Origin: an uncultured Rhodospirillaceae bacterium | Lineage (GTDB): Bacteria > Pseudomonadota > Alphaproteobacteria > CAAGCB01 > CAG-977 | Assembly (NCBI GenBank): GCA_900550445.1 | Contig: URSF01000008.1 | Location: 9,270 to 73,269, forward strand | DNA length: 64,000 nucleotides | Direction: 5' to 3' | Shown: positions 16,869 to 26,200 of the stretch, piece by piece | How positions within the stretch are numbered: the stretch's first letter is position 1 | How the letters are laid out: each line of letters opens with the position of its first letter | Notes under the pieces: model-generated | What the model was told of the DNA's origin: nothing | The model's input: the letters and a program-made list of their open reading frames with translations, nothing else | Databases searched by the model: none | Translations under genes and position numbers: made by a program

Positions 16869-18150
16869 ATTAACTAAAGAACAAAACGATGTCGTGTTTT
16901 GCAATAAACCCCGCATTTACATAAATGCGGGGGCAGGAACCGGTAAGACCAGTACGATATTAACCTCTATTGCTCAGCGGATTGAAGAGGCGGTTCCACC
17001 TTCCAATATTCTTGTTTTGGCATACAATAAAAAGATACAGCAGGAAATTCAAAAAAAAGTTCCGAGGAATGTTCTTGTCTGCACCTTTCATGCGTTTGCG
17101 AAGAAAGAATTAAAACGATATATGCAAAAAGTTCCAGACCTGCTCTCTCCGGAAGAGACGGAAGCGTTGATTATTCGTGCAAAGAAAGAAACAAAAACAA
17201 AGGGGAAAAGCGAAGATTTTGTGCAAGCCGTTTTGGCGGCGAGAGAGAATCCCTCATATTTAAAAAAATTTAAACCTGCGTATCGAACTGTTTATGAGAG
17301 GTATGGTTCTCTTTTAAAAGAAACCCATCGATTTGATTTTGCGAAGTTAATCCGGAAACTTATTTTTGTTTTAAAAAAAGATGAGGTTTTTCTGAAAGAA
17401 CTTCAATCTCGGTACACGCACATTTATATTGACGAGTTCCAAGACATTTCTAGGAAAAGATTGAAGCTGTTAGAATGTTTAACATCCGAGCGAACACATC
17501 TCTTTTGTGTCGGAGATTCCGATCAATCCATTTACGGTTGGAATGGAATTGACGAAAAAAACGTTGAAATCGCCATAAAGATATTAAAATTAAGAGTTTT
17601 TAATTTGACGCGAAGCTATCGTTTGCCCACAAAAATTGTTTGTGCGGTAAATCAATTATTGAAGCACAATCAAAACCCTTTAAGGAAGAGTTTAACTTCT
17701 GCCAAAAAGGCTGATGGAATAATAAAGGTCTTAAGCTTTTCTAAAGGAGAAGAAGAGATTTCTTTTATAAAACAGAAGATAAAGGCGTTGCGTCAAAAAG
17801 GCATTCTCGACAAGGATATTGCTTTATTATTTCGAGTAAAAAAAATGTGCACGGAATATAAAAATTGTTTGCAAGTGAATTGTTATTTTTCAACAGTTCA
17901 TCAAGCAAAGGGATTGGAATTTAAATATGTTTTTGTCGTAGGAGCCGAAGACGGTCTTTTCCCGTGTATTCCAAACATGAACAAATTGAGTGAAAAAGAG
18001 TGCGCGGTGAAAATGCGGGAAGAAAGAAGGATTTTTGCAGAAGCAATCACACGAGCCTCTAAGGGAGTTTATATTACACACTTAAATAAGTGCCTGCGTA
18101 AAAACAGAATAGCTACTCCTTCTCCCTTTTTGTCCGAATTAAAGCTATAA
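16861..18150 (+). CDS. Small UvrD/Rep-type superfamily 1 helicase
   Basis: 429 residues, much shorter than UvrD or PcrA (about 650-750). SF1A motifs in order: Walker A G-A-G-T-G-K-T (24-30), Ia L-A-Y-N-K-K, II D-E-F-Q-D-I-S, III G-D-S-D-Q-S-I-Y-G-W-N-G, IV S-Y-R-L-P, V H-Q-A-K-G-L-E-F-K-Y-V-F-V-V-G, VI E-E-R-R-I-F-A-E-A-I-T-R-A. All are intact, so an active 3'-5' ATP-dependent helicase is expected, with the 2B and C-terminal regions reduced. Translationally coupled to the HUH-like gene (ATGCATAA overlap), fitting unwinding during rolling-circle replication or transfer. Confidence 0.9.
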   Translation: MHKLTKEQNDVVFCNKPRIYINAGAGTGKTSTILTSIAQRIEEAVPPSNILVLAYNKKIQQEIQKKVPRNVLVCTFHAFAKKELKRYMQKVPDLLSPEETEALIIRAKKETKTKGKSEDFVQAVLAARENPSYLKKFKPAYRTVYERYGSLLKETHRFDFAKLIRKLIFVLKKDEVFLKELQSRYTHIYIDEFQDISRKRLKLLECLTSERTHLFCVGDSDQSIYGWNGIDEKNVEIAIKILKLRVFNLTRSYRLPTKIVCAVNQLLKHNQNPLRKSLTSAKKADGIIKVLSFSKGEEEISFIKQKIKALRQKGILDKDIALLFRVKKMCTEYKNCLQVNCYFSTVHQAKGLEFKYVFVVGAEDGLFPCIPNMNKLSEKECAVKMREERRIFAEAITRASKGVYITHLNKCLRKNRIATPSPFLSELKL

Positions 18151-18166
18151 TGAGCATGCTCATTAT
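18147..18166. repeat. 20-bp palindrome, copy 1
   Basis: ATAATGAGCATGCTCATTAT, perfect palindrome overlapping the helicase stop codon. Further copies lie at 19,682-19,701 (one arm imperfect) and 19,733-19,754 (extended to 22 bp). The three copies bracket the DUF4143 gene. Confidence 0.85.
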
Positions 18167-18178
18167 GCCCCCACGATT

Positions 18179-18275
18179 GATAAGGTGCAGAAGGAAGAAT
18201 GACTGTATGTCTGCTGAATTAGAGGCAACGGGTATCCGGTAACTATTAAATTGGTCAATCTTATGTGCACCGGCG
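18179..18275 (-). pseudogene. Fragment of the small recombinase gene
   Basis: About 95 bases resemble 19,899-20,000 of the intact recombinase gene, with a nearly exact core CTGCTGAATTA(A/G)AGGCAA then CGGGTATCCGG, flanked by decayed matches such as GATAAGGT and (A)TG(T/G)CACCG. The frame is broken. It lies just inside palindrome copy 1, on the far side of the DUF4143 gene from the intact copy. The rest of 18,151-18,474 holds only a short inverted repeat, TTTTTACG...CGTAAAAA (18,391-18,416), a possible operator for the next gene. Confidence 0.7.
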
Positions 18276-18474
18276 CCGGCTTTTCGACGATTTTTCGATA
18301 CAGTGATAAAATGGTCGAAATTCTTAAAAGCATCAATTAAGATGAGCTCTTAAAAAAAAGAATTTAACCAAAAAAATATTTATAATGTATTTGTTTTTAC
18401 GGTTATAGTCGTAAAAATATTTGATTGAAGATGTGTTTTGCGGTATTATCTTTTTGCGGTTTGGAGAAGAACAT

Positions 18475-19683
18475 ATGATTTTAAGACCTGATTATATTAA
18501 TGCAATAACCCCGTATATTGACGCACCGTTTGTTAAAATTCTGACAGGTATCCGACGTTCCGGAAAATCAACCATATTAAAAATGTTGGCTGAGGAACTG
18601 AAGGGGCGCGGTGTTCCTGAGAAAAATATTATAACGTACAAGCTTGATAACATTGAGTATGAGGATATAACGGCAAAGGCCTTTTATGACAGAGTAAAAA
18701 CGGAACTTGCGCAAACCGGTAAAACGTATTTGTTTTTTGATGAAATTCAGGAAATCCCGTCATGGGAGAAAATTGTCAATGATTTAATGCAAAATGAAAA
18801 CGTCGATATCTGTGTTACCGGTTCGAACTCTCGAATGTTATCGTCTGAAATATCAACATACTTAACCGGCAGGTATGTTTCTTTTTTAGTGTATCCTTTA
18901 TCTTTTACAGAATTTTTGACCTTTAAAAAACAATACACGCAGATTAAAGACCCGCATCAGGAGTTGCTTGATTATATTCAATGCGGCGGTTTTCCGGCGA
19001 CACGTCTAAAGGAATACACCCCTGATGAAGTCTATACGATTGTTCGGGATATTTATTCGTCAACAATTTACACCGATATCGTCAAACGCAATCAGATCAG
19101 AAAAGCAGATTTGTTAGAACGTGTCGTGCGTTATACATTCAGCAATATCGGTCAGACATTCTCAGCTTATTCCATTGCGAAATACTTGAAATCGGAAAAC
19201 AGAAAAATTGATAACGAAACAATTTACAGTTATTTGGAAAAGCTCGAAAAAGCCTTTATTTTGTTCAGATGCTCCCGTTATGATTTGCAGGGTAAAGAGA
19301 TACTGAAAACACAGGAAAAATTTTATGTGGCTGACCCTACTTTGCGTTATGCGGTTTTGGGGTACTCTCCGGACAGCGTGGCCGGCATGCTTGAAAACAT
19401 CATCTATTTAGAACTTCGCAGAAGGGGATATTCCGTATATGTCGGAAAAACTTTAAAGGGAGAAATTGATTTTGTGGCGACCAAGCAAAATGAAAAGATT
19501 TATGTACAGGTAACACAGAAAATTAACAACCATGAAACCGAATTGCGCGAATACTCTCGATTGTTGGACATTCAGGACAACTATCCTAAATACGTTTTAA
19601 GAACCGATGATTTTGCAAAGGGAAACTATCAAGGGATCCGCACAATGCACGTAGCCGACTTTTTGTTGGATAACAGCTTTTAA
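18475..19683 (+). CDS. AAA-type ATPase with DUF4143 C-terminal domain
   Basis: 402 residues from ATG 18,475, preceded by GGAGAAGAAC. Walker A G-I-R-R-S-G-K-S-T near residues 23-31, Walker B with L-F-F-D-E-I-Q-E near 84-91, then the sensor T-G-S-N-S-R-M-L-S. The C-terminal half carries the DUF4143 pattern, ending in a PD-(D/E)xK-like block (G-E-I-D-F-V-A near 335, Y-V-Q-V-T-Q). Such proteins are widespread and often mobile; function is unresolved, with a nucleotide-switch or nuclease-linked role proposed from the fold. Flanked by 20-bp palindromes and a recombinase fragment, so it looks like a separately acquired cassette. Confidence 0.88.
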   Translation: MILRPDYINAITPYIDAPFVKILTGIRRSGKSTILKMLAEELKGRGVPEKNIITYKLDNIEYEDITAKAFYDRVKTELAQTGKTYLFFDEIQEIPSWEKIVNDLMQNENVDICVTGSNSRMLSSEISTYLTGRYVSFLVYPLSFTEFLTFKKQYTQIKDPHQELLDYIQCGGFPATRLKEYTPDEVYTIVRDIYSSTIYTDIVKRNQIRKADLLERVVRYTFSNIGQTFSAYSIAKYLKSENRKIDNETIYSYLEKLEKAFILFRCSRYDLQGKEILKTQEKFYVADPTLRYAVLGYSPDSVAGMLENIIYLELRRRGYSVYVGKTLKGEIDFVATKQNEKIYVQVTQKINNHETELREYSRLLDIQDNYPKYVLRTDDFAKGNYQGIRTMHVADFLLDNSF

Positions 19684-19701
19684 AATGAGCATACTCATTA
19701 T
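19682..19701. repeat. 20-bp palindrome, copy 2 (imperfect)
   Basis: AAAATGAGCATACTCATTAT, overlapping the DUF4143 stop codon, as copy 1 overlaps the helicase stop. Confidence 0.8.
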
Positions 19702-19732
19702 GTCATCTTGACGATTTTTTTATAAGAACTTT

Positions 19733-19754
19733 CATAATGAGCATGCTCATTATG
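19733..19754. repeat. 22-bp palindrome, copy 3
   Basis: CATAATGAGCATGCTC plus ATTATG; perfect over 22 bp. It is followed by GTTAGTAACTAAC (19,772-19,784), a further palindrome near the recombinase gene's 3' end. Confidence 0.85.
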
Positions 19755-19828
19755 TCGCCAGATTTCCGTTGTTAGTAACTAACCGATTTTTTGATGTTTT
19801 TATAATTGCATTTCTCTGTTAGTTACAA

Positions 19829-20437
19829 TCACCCAATCGACTGCAAGGCCTGAATAATGTTTTTCGGATTTGACCGGTAGTAACCGGATAAGGTACTAAC
19901 CGACGAATGTCCGGATATCTGCTGAATTAAAGGCAACGGGTATCCGGCATCCATCAGTCGGGTCAACACGGTCGCTCTTAAACTATGGCACCGATACTGG
20001 TTATCAAGTCCGACCGCATCAAACACCTGCCTGAACATATAGATGATCTGTTGCTTCGACAGAAAGCCGCCTTTGTTTGACCGAAACAGATAGTCATCAG
20101 AGCTAACCGACGGATTTAAACCCGAAAGGTATTTCGAATACCGTTTCAGCTCTTTGCGCAGTCGGTCGTTTATATAAACCTGTAACGACTTCTTGTGCCC
20201 CTTGTTTTGTTCGGGTTGTAACAAGAAACTGTCACGCGGCACCCAACCCTCATCATAAACTTGACCGATGGTCAGCTTCTGAACCGAGTGCACCCGTAAA
20301 GCTGTGTTCAACATAAACTCAAACATCGCTCGATTGCGTTCACCGTTCGGCATGTCGTCAATACACCGTAAACAGTTTTTGATGTCGATTTCAGTTAACA
20401 ATTTTGCTTTACCCCGTTTCATGGCGTTACCTCCCAA
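19829..20437 (-). CDS. Small tyrosine recombinase (catalytic domain only)
   Basis: 202 residues (or 197 from the second ATG). All catalytic residues are visible: Arg48 in N-T-A-L-R-V-H-S, His151/Arg154 in H-S-L-R-A-T, His177 in S-G-H-S-S-V, Tyr186 or 187 in G-Y-Y-R. The core-binding N-terminal domain of XerC/D-size enzymes is missing, giving the short form found on plasmids and islands. A fragment of the same gene lies at 18,179-18,275, so this enzyme probably moved the DUF4143 cassette or a relative (inference). Confidence 0.88.
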   Translation of the reverse strand: MGGNAMKRGKAKLLTEIDIKNCLRCIDDMPNGERNRAMFEFMLNTALRVHSVQKLTIGQVYDEGWVPRDSFLLQPEQNKGHKKSLQVYINDRLRKELKRYSKYLSGLNPSVSSDDYLFRSNKGGFLSKQQIIYMFRQVFDAVGLDNQYRCHSLRATVLTRLMDAGYPLPLIQQISGHSSVSTLSGYYRSNPKNIIQALQSIG

Positions 20438-20529
20438 AAATCTTCATTAAAGTAAAAATCCTTTATGTTAATGAATATGTCGTTTTTTACCCCTGTTTTT
20501 GTTGTTTTTAAAAACCGCAGGATTCTGCG

Positions 20530-20572
20530 AAAAAATAAAAAAATCTGAATTAATGTGTATTAATTCAGATTT
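20530..20572 (-). terminator. Terminator overlapping the cysteine-protease stop
   Basis: Perfect 14-bp inverted repeat AAATCTGAATTAAT / ATTAATTCAGATTT with loop GTGT (20,541-20,572), followed by a T-rich run on the minus strand. The right arm includes the stop codon of the gene at 20,560. Confidence 0.8.
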
Positions 20573-21093
20573 CGTAATCGCAAATAATAGATGCCGTCCG
20601 TTCGAAGCGTGTATCTTGTCCGATAACCGACAGAAACTTCCTTTAACGGCAAACTCGCCATGTGAGCACTGTCGATCAGCTTTATCCGTTCCGCCTCAAT
20701 TCGGTCGAATGCCGAATAATGGTCAAGCGCATTTGAAAAAAATCGGACAATGACCCCGTTGTTGCAACTGCGTTCGTGTTCCATATCAAAAAGTACGGTT
20801 TCAAAGTCGGGTGTTTTGTGTCGGTACGGTCGCATCACTTCGATTTGCTTGTCGTATACGTCATGAAGAACTTTATTTAACCGACGCGCAAGCTTCATTA
20901 CCTCTTTGTGTTCGGCTCCGTTCAGCATCAGATCCTTCAAATCAGCCGAAGACAGGTTTTCAATAATATCGTCCGCAACAGCCTGCGTTTGCAAGCGGGT
21001 TAATTTAAATCCCGTTGACCGAACCGCGTTAATCAAAGCATACAGGGAGCAAAGCCGGTCAAGCTCCCCTTGTTTATATGGCCTAATATTCAT
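20560..21093 (-). CDS. Predicted papain-like cysteine protease
   Basis: 177 residues. The N-terminal L-D-R-L-C-S-L-Y-A-L-I-N-A (Cys15 at the start of a helix), H-Y-S-A-F-D-R-I (His125) followed by K-L-I-D-S-A (Asp141-Ser142) reproduces the Cys-His-Asp layout of compact papain/C39-like proteases. I recognise the pattern rather than a named family. The intervening helices are variable. It overlaps the upstream DUF3768 gene by 11 bases, implying coupled expression. On a mobile element, cleavage of a partner or host protein (defence, anti-defence or maturation) is a reasonable but untested idea. Confidence 0.55.
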   Translation of the reverse strand: MNIRPYKQGELDRLCSLYALINAVRSTGFKLTRLQTQAVADDIIENLSSADLKDLMLNGAEHKEVMKLARRLNKVLHDVYDKQIEVMRPYRHKTPDFETVLFDMEHERSCNNGVIVRFFSNALDHYSAFDRIEAERIKLIDSAHMASLPLKEVSVGYRTRYTLRTDGIYYLRLRNLN

Positions 21094-21451
21094 CAGCCCT
21101 CATCACCGTTAAAACACGACGGGTAACAGTTTCATCACTGGGATCGGGAGACAAACATTCCAGATCAATATCGTAGTAATCAATCTTCCAAAAATAAGCC
21201 GTACCATTCAGGTCAATTTTACCGAAGTCGTGTTCACCGTACGGGTCGTTGTTACCGTTAAACTCATTAAAGGTACGGACAAGGTTCATTAAAGTTATCA
21301 GCTCCGATTGAGGCAAACTTGATACCCCTGAGGTCATGAATACTTGTCCGCCGATAAACGTTCGTCTGAACCGGTCGTTTAATACCTGTATTTTTAAGGT
21401 TTTTTCGTCAAAATGACGTTTATTTTCATGGCTCATAACTTTAACCCCCAC
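21083..21451 (-). CDS. DUF3768 family protein
   Basis: 122 residues (118 from ATG in MSHENK). L-N-D-R-F-R-R-T-F-I-G-G-Q-V, N-D-P-Y-G-E-H-D-F-G, F-W-K-I-D-Y-Y-D and S-P-D-P-S-D-E-T-V-T-R-R-V-L-T-V-M are the DUF3768 blocks, a family of small soluble proteins mostly from alphaproteobacterial plasmids and islands with no known function. The protein ends M-R-A-D-E-Y. Overlaps the cysteine-protease gene by 11 bases. Confidence 0.88.
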   Translation of the reverse strand: MGVKVMSHENKRHFDEKTLKIQVLNDRFRRTFIGGQVFMTSGVSSLPQSELITLMNLVRTFNEFNGNNDPYGEHDFGKIDLNGTAYFWKIDYYDIDLECLSPDPSDETVTRRVLTVMRADEY

Positions 21452-21524
21452 CCCTTAAAAAACGCACAAAAGTATCCTGCCGCCAAGAAGCGGTTAAACA
21501 GTTTCAAATTGTGCGAGATTGCTC

Positions 21525-21563
21525 AAAAAAAAATACCTACCACCGTTTTTTCGATGGTAGGTA
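21525..21563 (-). terminator. Terminator after gene 21630
   Basis: TACCTACCA / TGGTAGGTA inverted repeat (21,534-21,563), followed by eight T on the minus strand. Confidence 0.85.
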
Positions 21564-21629
21564 TAGTATACAAAAAACAGGTCAAATTGTCAAATTATTG
21601 CCGTTTTTCAATATGTTAGTCGTTTCCGC

Positions 21630-22130
21630 CTAAGCTGTTTTCGCCAGATTAAATAATCGATATAAAGCCGTATCTTTTTTCAAACGAACCGTCTCCGGAA
21701 ATTCGTCATAGTTCAAACTGTCGGTCAACAACCCGATGGTACTGATCGATTGTTCCCAGTGCAGGGCAACAAACTCGTCTTGGGGGTGCAGATAGCCTCC
21801 GATTATAAATGAGTTAAACTCCTCTGAATAGCTCATGCCAAAAATGTACAGGGTTTCCTTTCCTTTTCTTTGCACCCAGTATTCGGATCGTTCCCAGAGC
21901 TTATACAGATTGTTCACAGAAAGAATAACCTGTTCATCGTTGTTCTCTATTCCGATACCGTCGATAAACGTGTTGGGCGGATAAACGGGAATACCTTTTA
22001 AATACTTCGGAAAGTCTTCAATCACTTTACGAAGCTTGTCTTTATCAACATTTTGAAAAGCGTAATCCCTGTCTTCCGGGCTTAGGATATAAGAGCGGAG
22101 CTGCTCTTTCATTGTCTTATTCTTTTTCAT
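21630..22130 (-). CDS. Hypothetical island protein
   Basis: 166 residues. Not recognised. Soluble and mixed alpha/beta by composition, with aromatic-rich blocks (L-W-E-R-S-E-Y-W-V, G-G-Y-L-H-P-Q-D-E-F-V-A-L-H-W-E). It follows a basic 115-residue gene by 3 bases and ends at a strong terminator, so the two form a unit. Confidence 0.6.
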   Translation of the reverse strand: MKKNKTMKEQLRSYILSPEDRDYAFQNVDKDKLRKVIEDFPKYLKGIPVYPPNTFIDGIGIENNDEQVILSVNNLYKLWERSEYWVQRKGKETLYIFGMSYSEEFNSFIIGGYLHPQDEFVALHWEQSISTIGLLTDSLNYDEFPETVRLKKDTALYRLFNLAKTA

Positions 22131-22133
22131 GGG

Positions 22134-22481
22134 CTATTTCCTCCTGTTTCGACGGACGGTGTTTCGTTTTCTTTCCTGTCGCTCCTGATAGTAGCTTGAG
22201 CTTTCATAAGTGGCACGTCTGAGCCATCTAGACGCCCTCAGCATTTCTGAAATCGGTGCCGTCGCAACATTAAAAATGCCCTTTATTTCATAGAAAATAT
22301 CGTAAAGACTTTCAGGCAGTTTGGGCAGGTAATATCCTTTCTGATATGCCCATTGGTATCGGATAAGATATTTTCTCAGTTCTTGCTGATTGTATGTGTG
22401 GTGCGGCCGTTTATTTTTACCGGTAATACCGCACTGACCGTAGCCGACATAGCTGTAGTTATTGAATTTTTTTCTATACAT
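22134..22481 (-). CDS. Hypothetical basic protein
   Basis: 115 residues, strongly basic, C-terminus R-K-R-N-T-V-R-R-N-R-R-K, tyrosine-rich start (K-K-F-N-N-Y-S-Y-V-G-Y-G-Q-C). No known domain seen. Basic tail suggests nucleic-acid binding. Directly precedes the gene at 21,630. Confidence 0.5.
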   Translation of the reverse strand: MYRKKFNNYSYVGYGQCGITGKNKRPHHTYNQQELRKYLIRYQWAYQKGYYLPKLPESLYDIFYEIKGIFNVATAPISEMLRASRWLRRATYESSSYYQERQERKRNTVRRNRRK

Positions 22482-22584
22482 GTTTTACCTCGCGAGTAAA
22501 AAATAACCACCCGACAACCGTGTGGTTTTCATGTATAAAATTATTCAATTACCAAAATGAGGGGGCTTACTCTTTTAAAAACAA

Positions 22585-23250
22585 TCAATAACAGAGAAGT
22601 TTCTTTTCGAACTTTGCTTTAATTTCTTTCCAGTTCGGCATTTTCGAAGACAGGAGCCTGTAAAAATCTTCATCATGCCGCGGATAAAAGGTATGGCAAA
22701 GTTCGTGAATAATAACGTAATCAATCGCTTGCTTACTCGCTTTAATCAGATCGGGATTCAAAACGATTTCGTGTCGTTTCAAGTAACTGCCCCAACGCTT
22801 TTTCAGGCGTCTGATCTTTAATTCGGGCGGCGACAAATTCGGAAAAGACTTTAAACATTCCGTCAGCCGTTGTGTGAAAACGACTTTTGCCCGCGACAAA
22901 AGCCAACGTTGAAAATCGGCCGTGATTTCATCGGATTTTTGTGGCGCTGAGGATAAAATATACAACCTGTTTTTCGTTATTTTAACGCGGTTTTTATAAG
23001 CAGCTTTTTCGATAATGACCTGATATTGACGCCCCAGATACAAGACGGAAGATCCTGAAAGAAATTCCGTCGGTTCTTTTCTGTTGAACTGTTGAAAATA
23101 TTTTTTTTGCTTTTCGATCCATGCTTCTTTGCGTTTAATGAACGCGTTAATCTGTGTATCGCTTGCCTCTGTCGGTGCTTTTATCACAACGGACAGATCG
23201 GGATGAACTTCTGCCGCAATCGATTTTCGAAGTTCCCTTATAATATTCAT
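22585..23250 (-). CDS. YgjP-like metallopeptidase (M48/DUF45 type)
   Basis: 221 residues. H-E-L-C-H-T-F near residue 191 with D-Y-V-I-I-H before it is the zinc site. K-R-W-G-S-Y and N-P-D-L-I upstream are conserved in the DUF45/YgjP family, whose members are often encoded with type I restriction systems. The start overlaps the hsdR stop by 1 base, so it is the last gene of the hsd operon. A protease acting on restriction subunits would fit, but is not established. Confidence 0.88.
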   Translation of the reverse strand: MNIIRELRKSIAAEVHPDLSVVIKAPTEASDTQINAFIKRKEAWIEKQKKYFQQFNRKEPTEFLSGSSVLYLGRQYQVIIEKAAYKNRVKITKNRLYILSSAPQKSDEITADFQRWLLSRAKVVFTQRLTECLKSFPNLSPPELKIRRLKKRWGSYLKRHEIVLNPDLIKASKQAIDYVIIHELCHTFYPRHDEDFYRLLSSKMPNWKEIKAKFEKKLLCY

Positions 23251-26200
23251 CAGAGCATATCCTTGTTCTGCACCGCAAGATTCCAGGCTGTTTGCGCAAT
23301 TTGTTCCACGGTATCGGCGTTTAATTTTTCTTCGACCTCGTCAAACAAATAGTCTTCAATATCATTGATTACATTGCGTCGGACGCTTAAATCGTTTTGA
23401 AAATCAACGATTTTACGACTTTGGATAATATGGACGATTTTAGAAATGATCGCATTGTACGTTTCGTCCGGCACATTTAGAAATGGCTTGATGTTGCGAT
23501 AAAAGGGGTGAAAGGTCTTTGTGGTTCTGAACATTTCGGGAATATCCGAATCCGTATAATCCTCTACGGCCTGCTGATACGCCTTGGCTTGATTAAGCAG
23601 AGCCTTCAAGTCTTCTTGTTTCGCTGTTTTCAAATCGGAAAGAAGTTTTTCGATCAGATCGCTGAATTTTTTATAAAAGATCTCGTCCTGTCCCCATTTT
23701 TCCCGAATGACCTTTTTTGTCTGAGCCAAGATCGCATCAGCTTTTGATCTGTCCGACAAACCGTTTTTCTGATCTTCGATATAACGGTTAAACTCCTGCA
23801 TATCGGACAGGCTGATTTCTTTGGACAGGATTTCTGCCTCGCCCGCGTTGACATATTTATCCAGCAGTTTGATAATCTGATCTTTGTATTTTGAAAAGTC
23901 GACCGTTTGCGCGCATGCCAGTTGGGTTGTTTTTTTGATTTCGATATATTTTTTCAAAGTAAAACGGTATCGTTCCAACGTATCAGCGTCGACTTTATCG
24001 TAAAAATCGTACAAAGACGTGCAGACGGAAAACTGATTGATACAAGCATTCACGTCTTCATAAAAAGCCTCGCGAATTCGTTCGTCGTTTTTCAACAACA
24101 TAACGTAGGCGTCCGTATTATTCTTATCTGTGACGGGGGAAAAAGCGGCATCCAAGCGATCAAAGATATTTTTTAATAATTCGATTTGACTGTCCGTGTC
24201 CAGCAGAGCGTTTTCAATATCTTTTGGATCGAAATTTGAAAACAGTTCAAGGGCGTTTTTCAGATTTTTCGCGTTTTTGGAATAATCGATGATCAGTCCG
24301 GCTTTTTTGCATTGTTTGCCCGCATCACCGTTAAAGACGCGGTTGACACGTGCGATTGCTTGCAACAGATTATGATCCTTTAGCTGTTTTGCCAAATACA
24401 ACACCGTGTCGCGCGGTGCATCGAAACCGGTCAAAAGTTTGTCTACGACGATCAAGAGTTCGCATCCTTCAGGATTCTTTTTATAGTCCCGAATGATTTG
24501 TTTTTCGCGCGTTTCCAAAGATCCGTATTTGTGTTTTTGTTCAGAAAGGTAGTCCGTAACGACTTTTTTATGATCGGCAAGAGCATCGTCAGCGCCATCT
24601 TCCGCAGGCGAGTCCGAAATTACGACTTCACAACGCAAATCCCCCAACATTTCAAACGCTTTTTTGAACATAACGGCGGCATATTTACTGGGCGCGACAA
24701 GCTGACCTTTCAGCCCCGTATCTCTGAAATTTTCCATAAAATGATCAAACACATCCAAAGCAATCATTTCTATGCGTTGCGCCGTTTCTTCCAATACGGA
24801 TGCCGATACGCATTTTTTATTGAAATCTGCGCGTTGCTCCGGCGTCATTTTATCGAATATGCGTTCGTAAAATTTATCGGCGTTCGGGTTGACCGTCTGT
24901 TCAACAAAGCGCCCCTGATAGATCAAAGGCAAAACGGCTCCGTCGGCTTCTGCTTCCGAAATCGTATATTCGTCAATCAATCCGCCAAATTTGTTGATGG
25001 ATTGAGATTTAGTCAGGAAGCCGTCTTTTGTCTTTATCTTTTTCATCAACGGCGTGCCGGTAAACGCGATCTGACATGCACGAGGGAGGATTTGGTTCAT
25101 CATGCCGTTGGCATCACCGCCCTGAGTACGATGCGCTTCGTCAATCAAAACGAACAGGTTTTCATCGTTGTCGGTAAAATCCGTTTTCTGGTCGAACTTA
25201 TGCACCAACGTTGTAATGACGTCCGACGTTTTTGACCGTATTTTTTCGATCAGGTCGTTGCAGGACGTCGCCTGCTGAACGCCTTTTTTGATGTTGCACG
25301 CGGCGAAAGTATCACGAATTTGCACGTCAAGATCACGGCGATCGGTTACGACGATAATGCGCGGATTTTTAACGGTTTCGATCAGGTTTTTAACCAACAT
25401 CACCATCGTTAGCGATTTTCCCGATCCCTGCGTGTGCCAGATCAGTCCTCCGTGGCGTTTGCCGTTTTCGTCGCGTTCTTTAACGCGTTTTATTGTTTTT
25501 TTTATGGCGAAGAACTGCTGATATCGTGCGATTTTTTTGACGCCGTTATCGTAGACGATAAAGTTTTTCACAAGCTCAATCAATCGTTCGGGACGCAGAA
25601 TGCTAAAGATGCCGCGATCCTGTTGTGTCGGCGTTTCCTTTGGTTTTTGCAAATAAGCCCCGCGTAACAGGTCGGCGCCGATCTGTTTGACAATGTCAGG
25701 GTCTACGGGACGATTGACGCTGTCAAGCACTGCGGCGGTAAATGAATCGTCCGCCCCCCGTTCTTTCCAATGCGAATAAAATTCGAACGGCGTCAACATC
25801 GTTCCATATCTGATTTGACTGATGTTCGAACAGACTAACAGCTGAGGGAACAAAAAGAATTTAGGTGTTTGCCCCTGTTTTTGATTGCGAACCATCTGAT
25901 AAACCGCTTCGTCCACGGAAACGGAGGCTTTTTTGTTTTCGATAACGGCAAAGGGAATACCGTTGACAAACAGGACGATATCGGGGCGACGATTACGATC
26001 TTCCGAAATTTCAAATTCCGCAACGACGTGATAAGTATTTTTCGTCGGATCGTCCCAGTTGATAAAGCGCATTTGGGGCGAAGTTTTTTTCCCGTTTAAC
26101 AGTTCAGACACGGCTTTTCCGCTTAAAAGGTCGGAAAATATATTTTCCGATGCGGCGATCATACCGTCGTCAAGCCGAACTTTTTCCAAAGAAAAAATCG

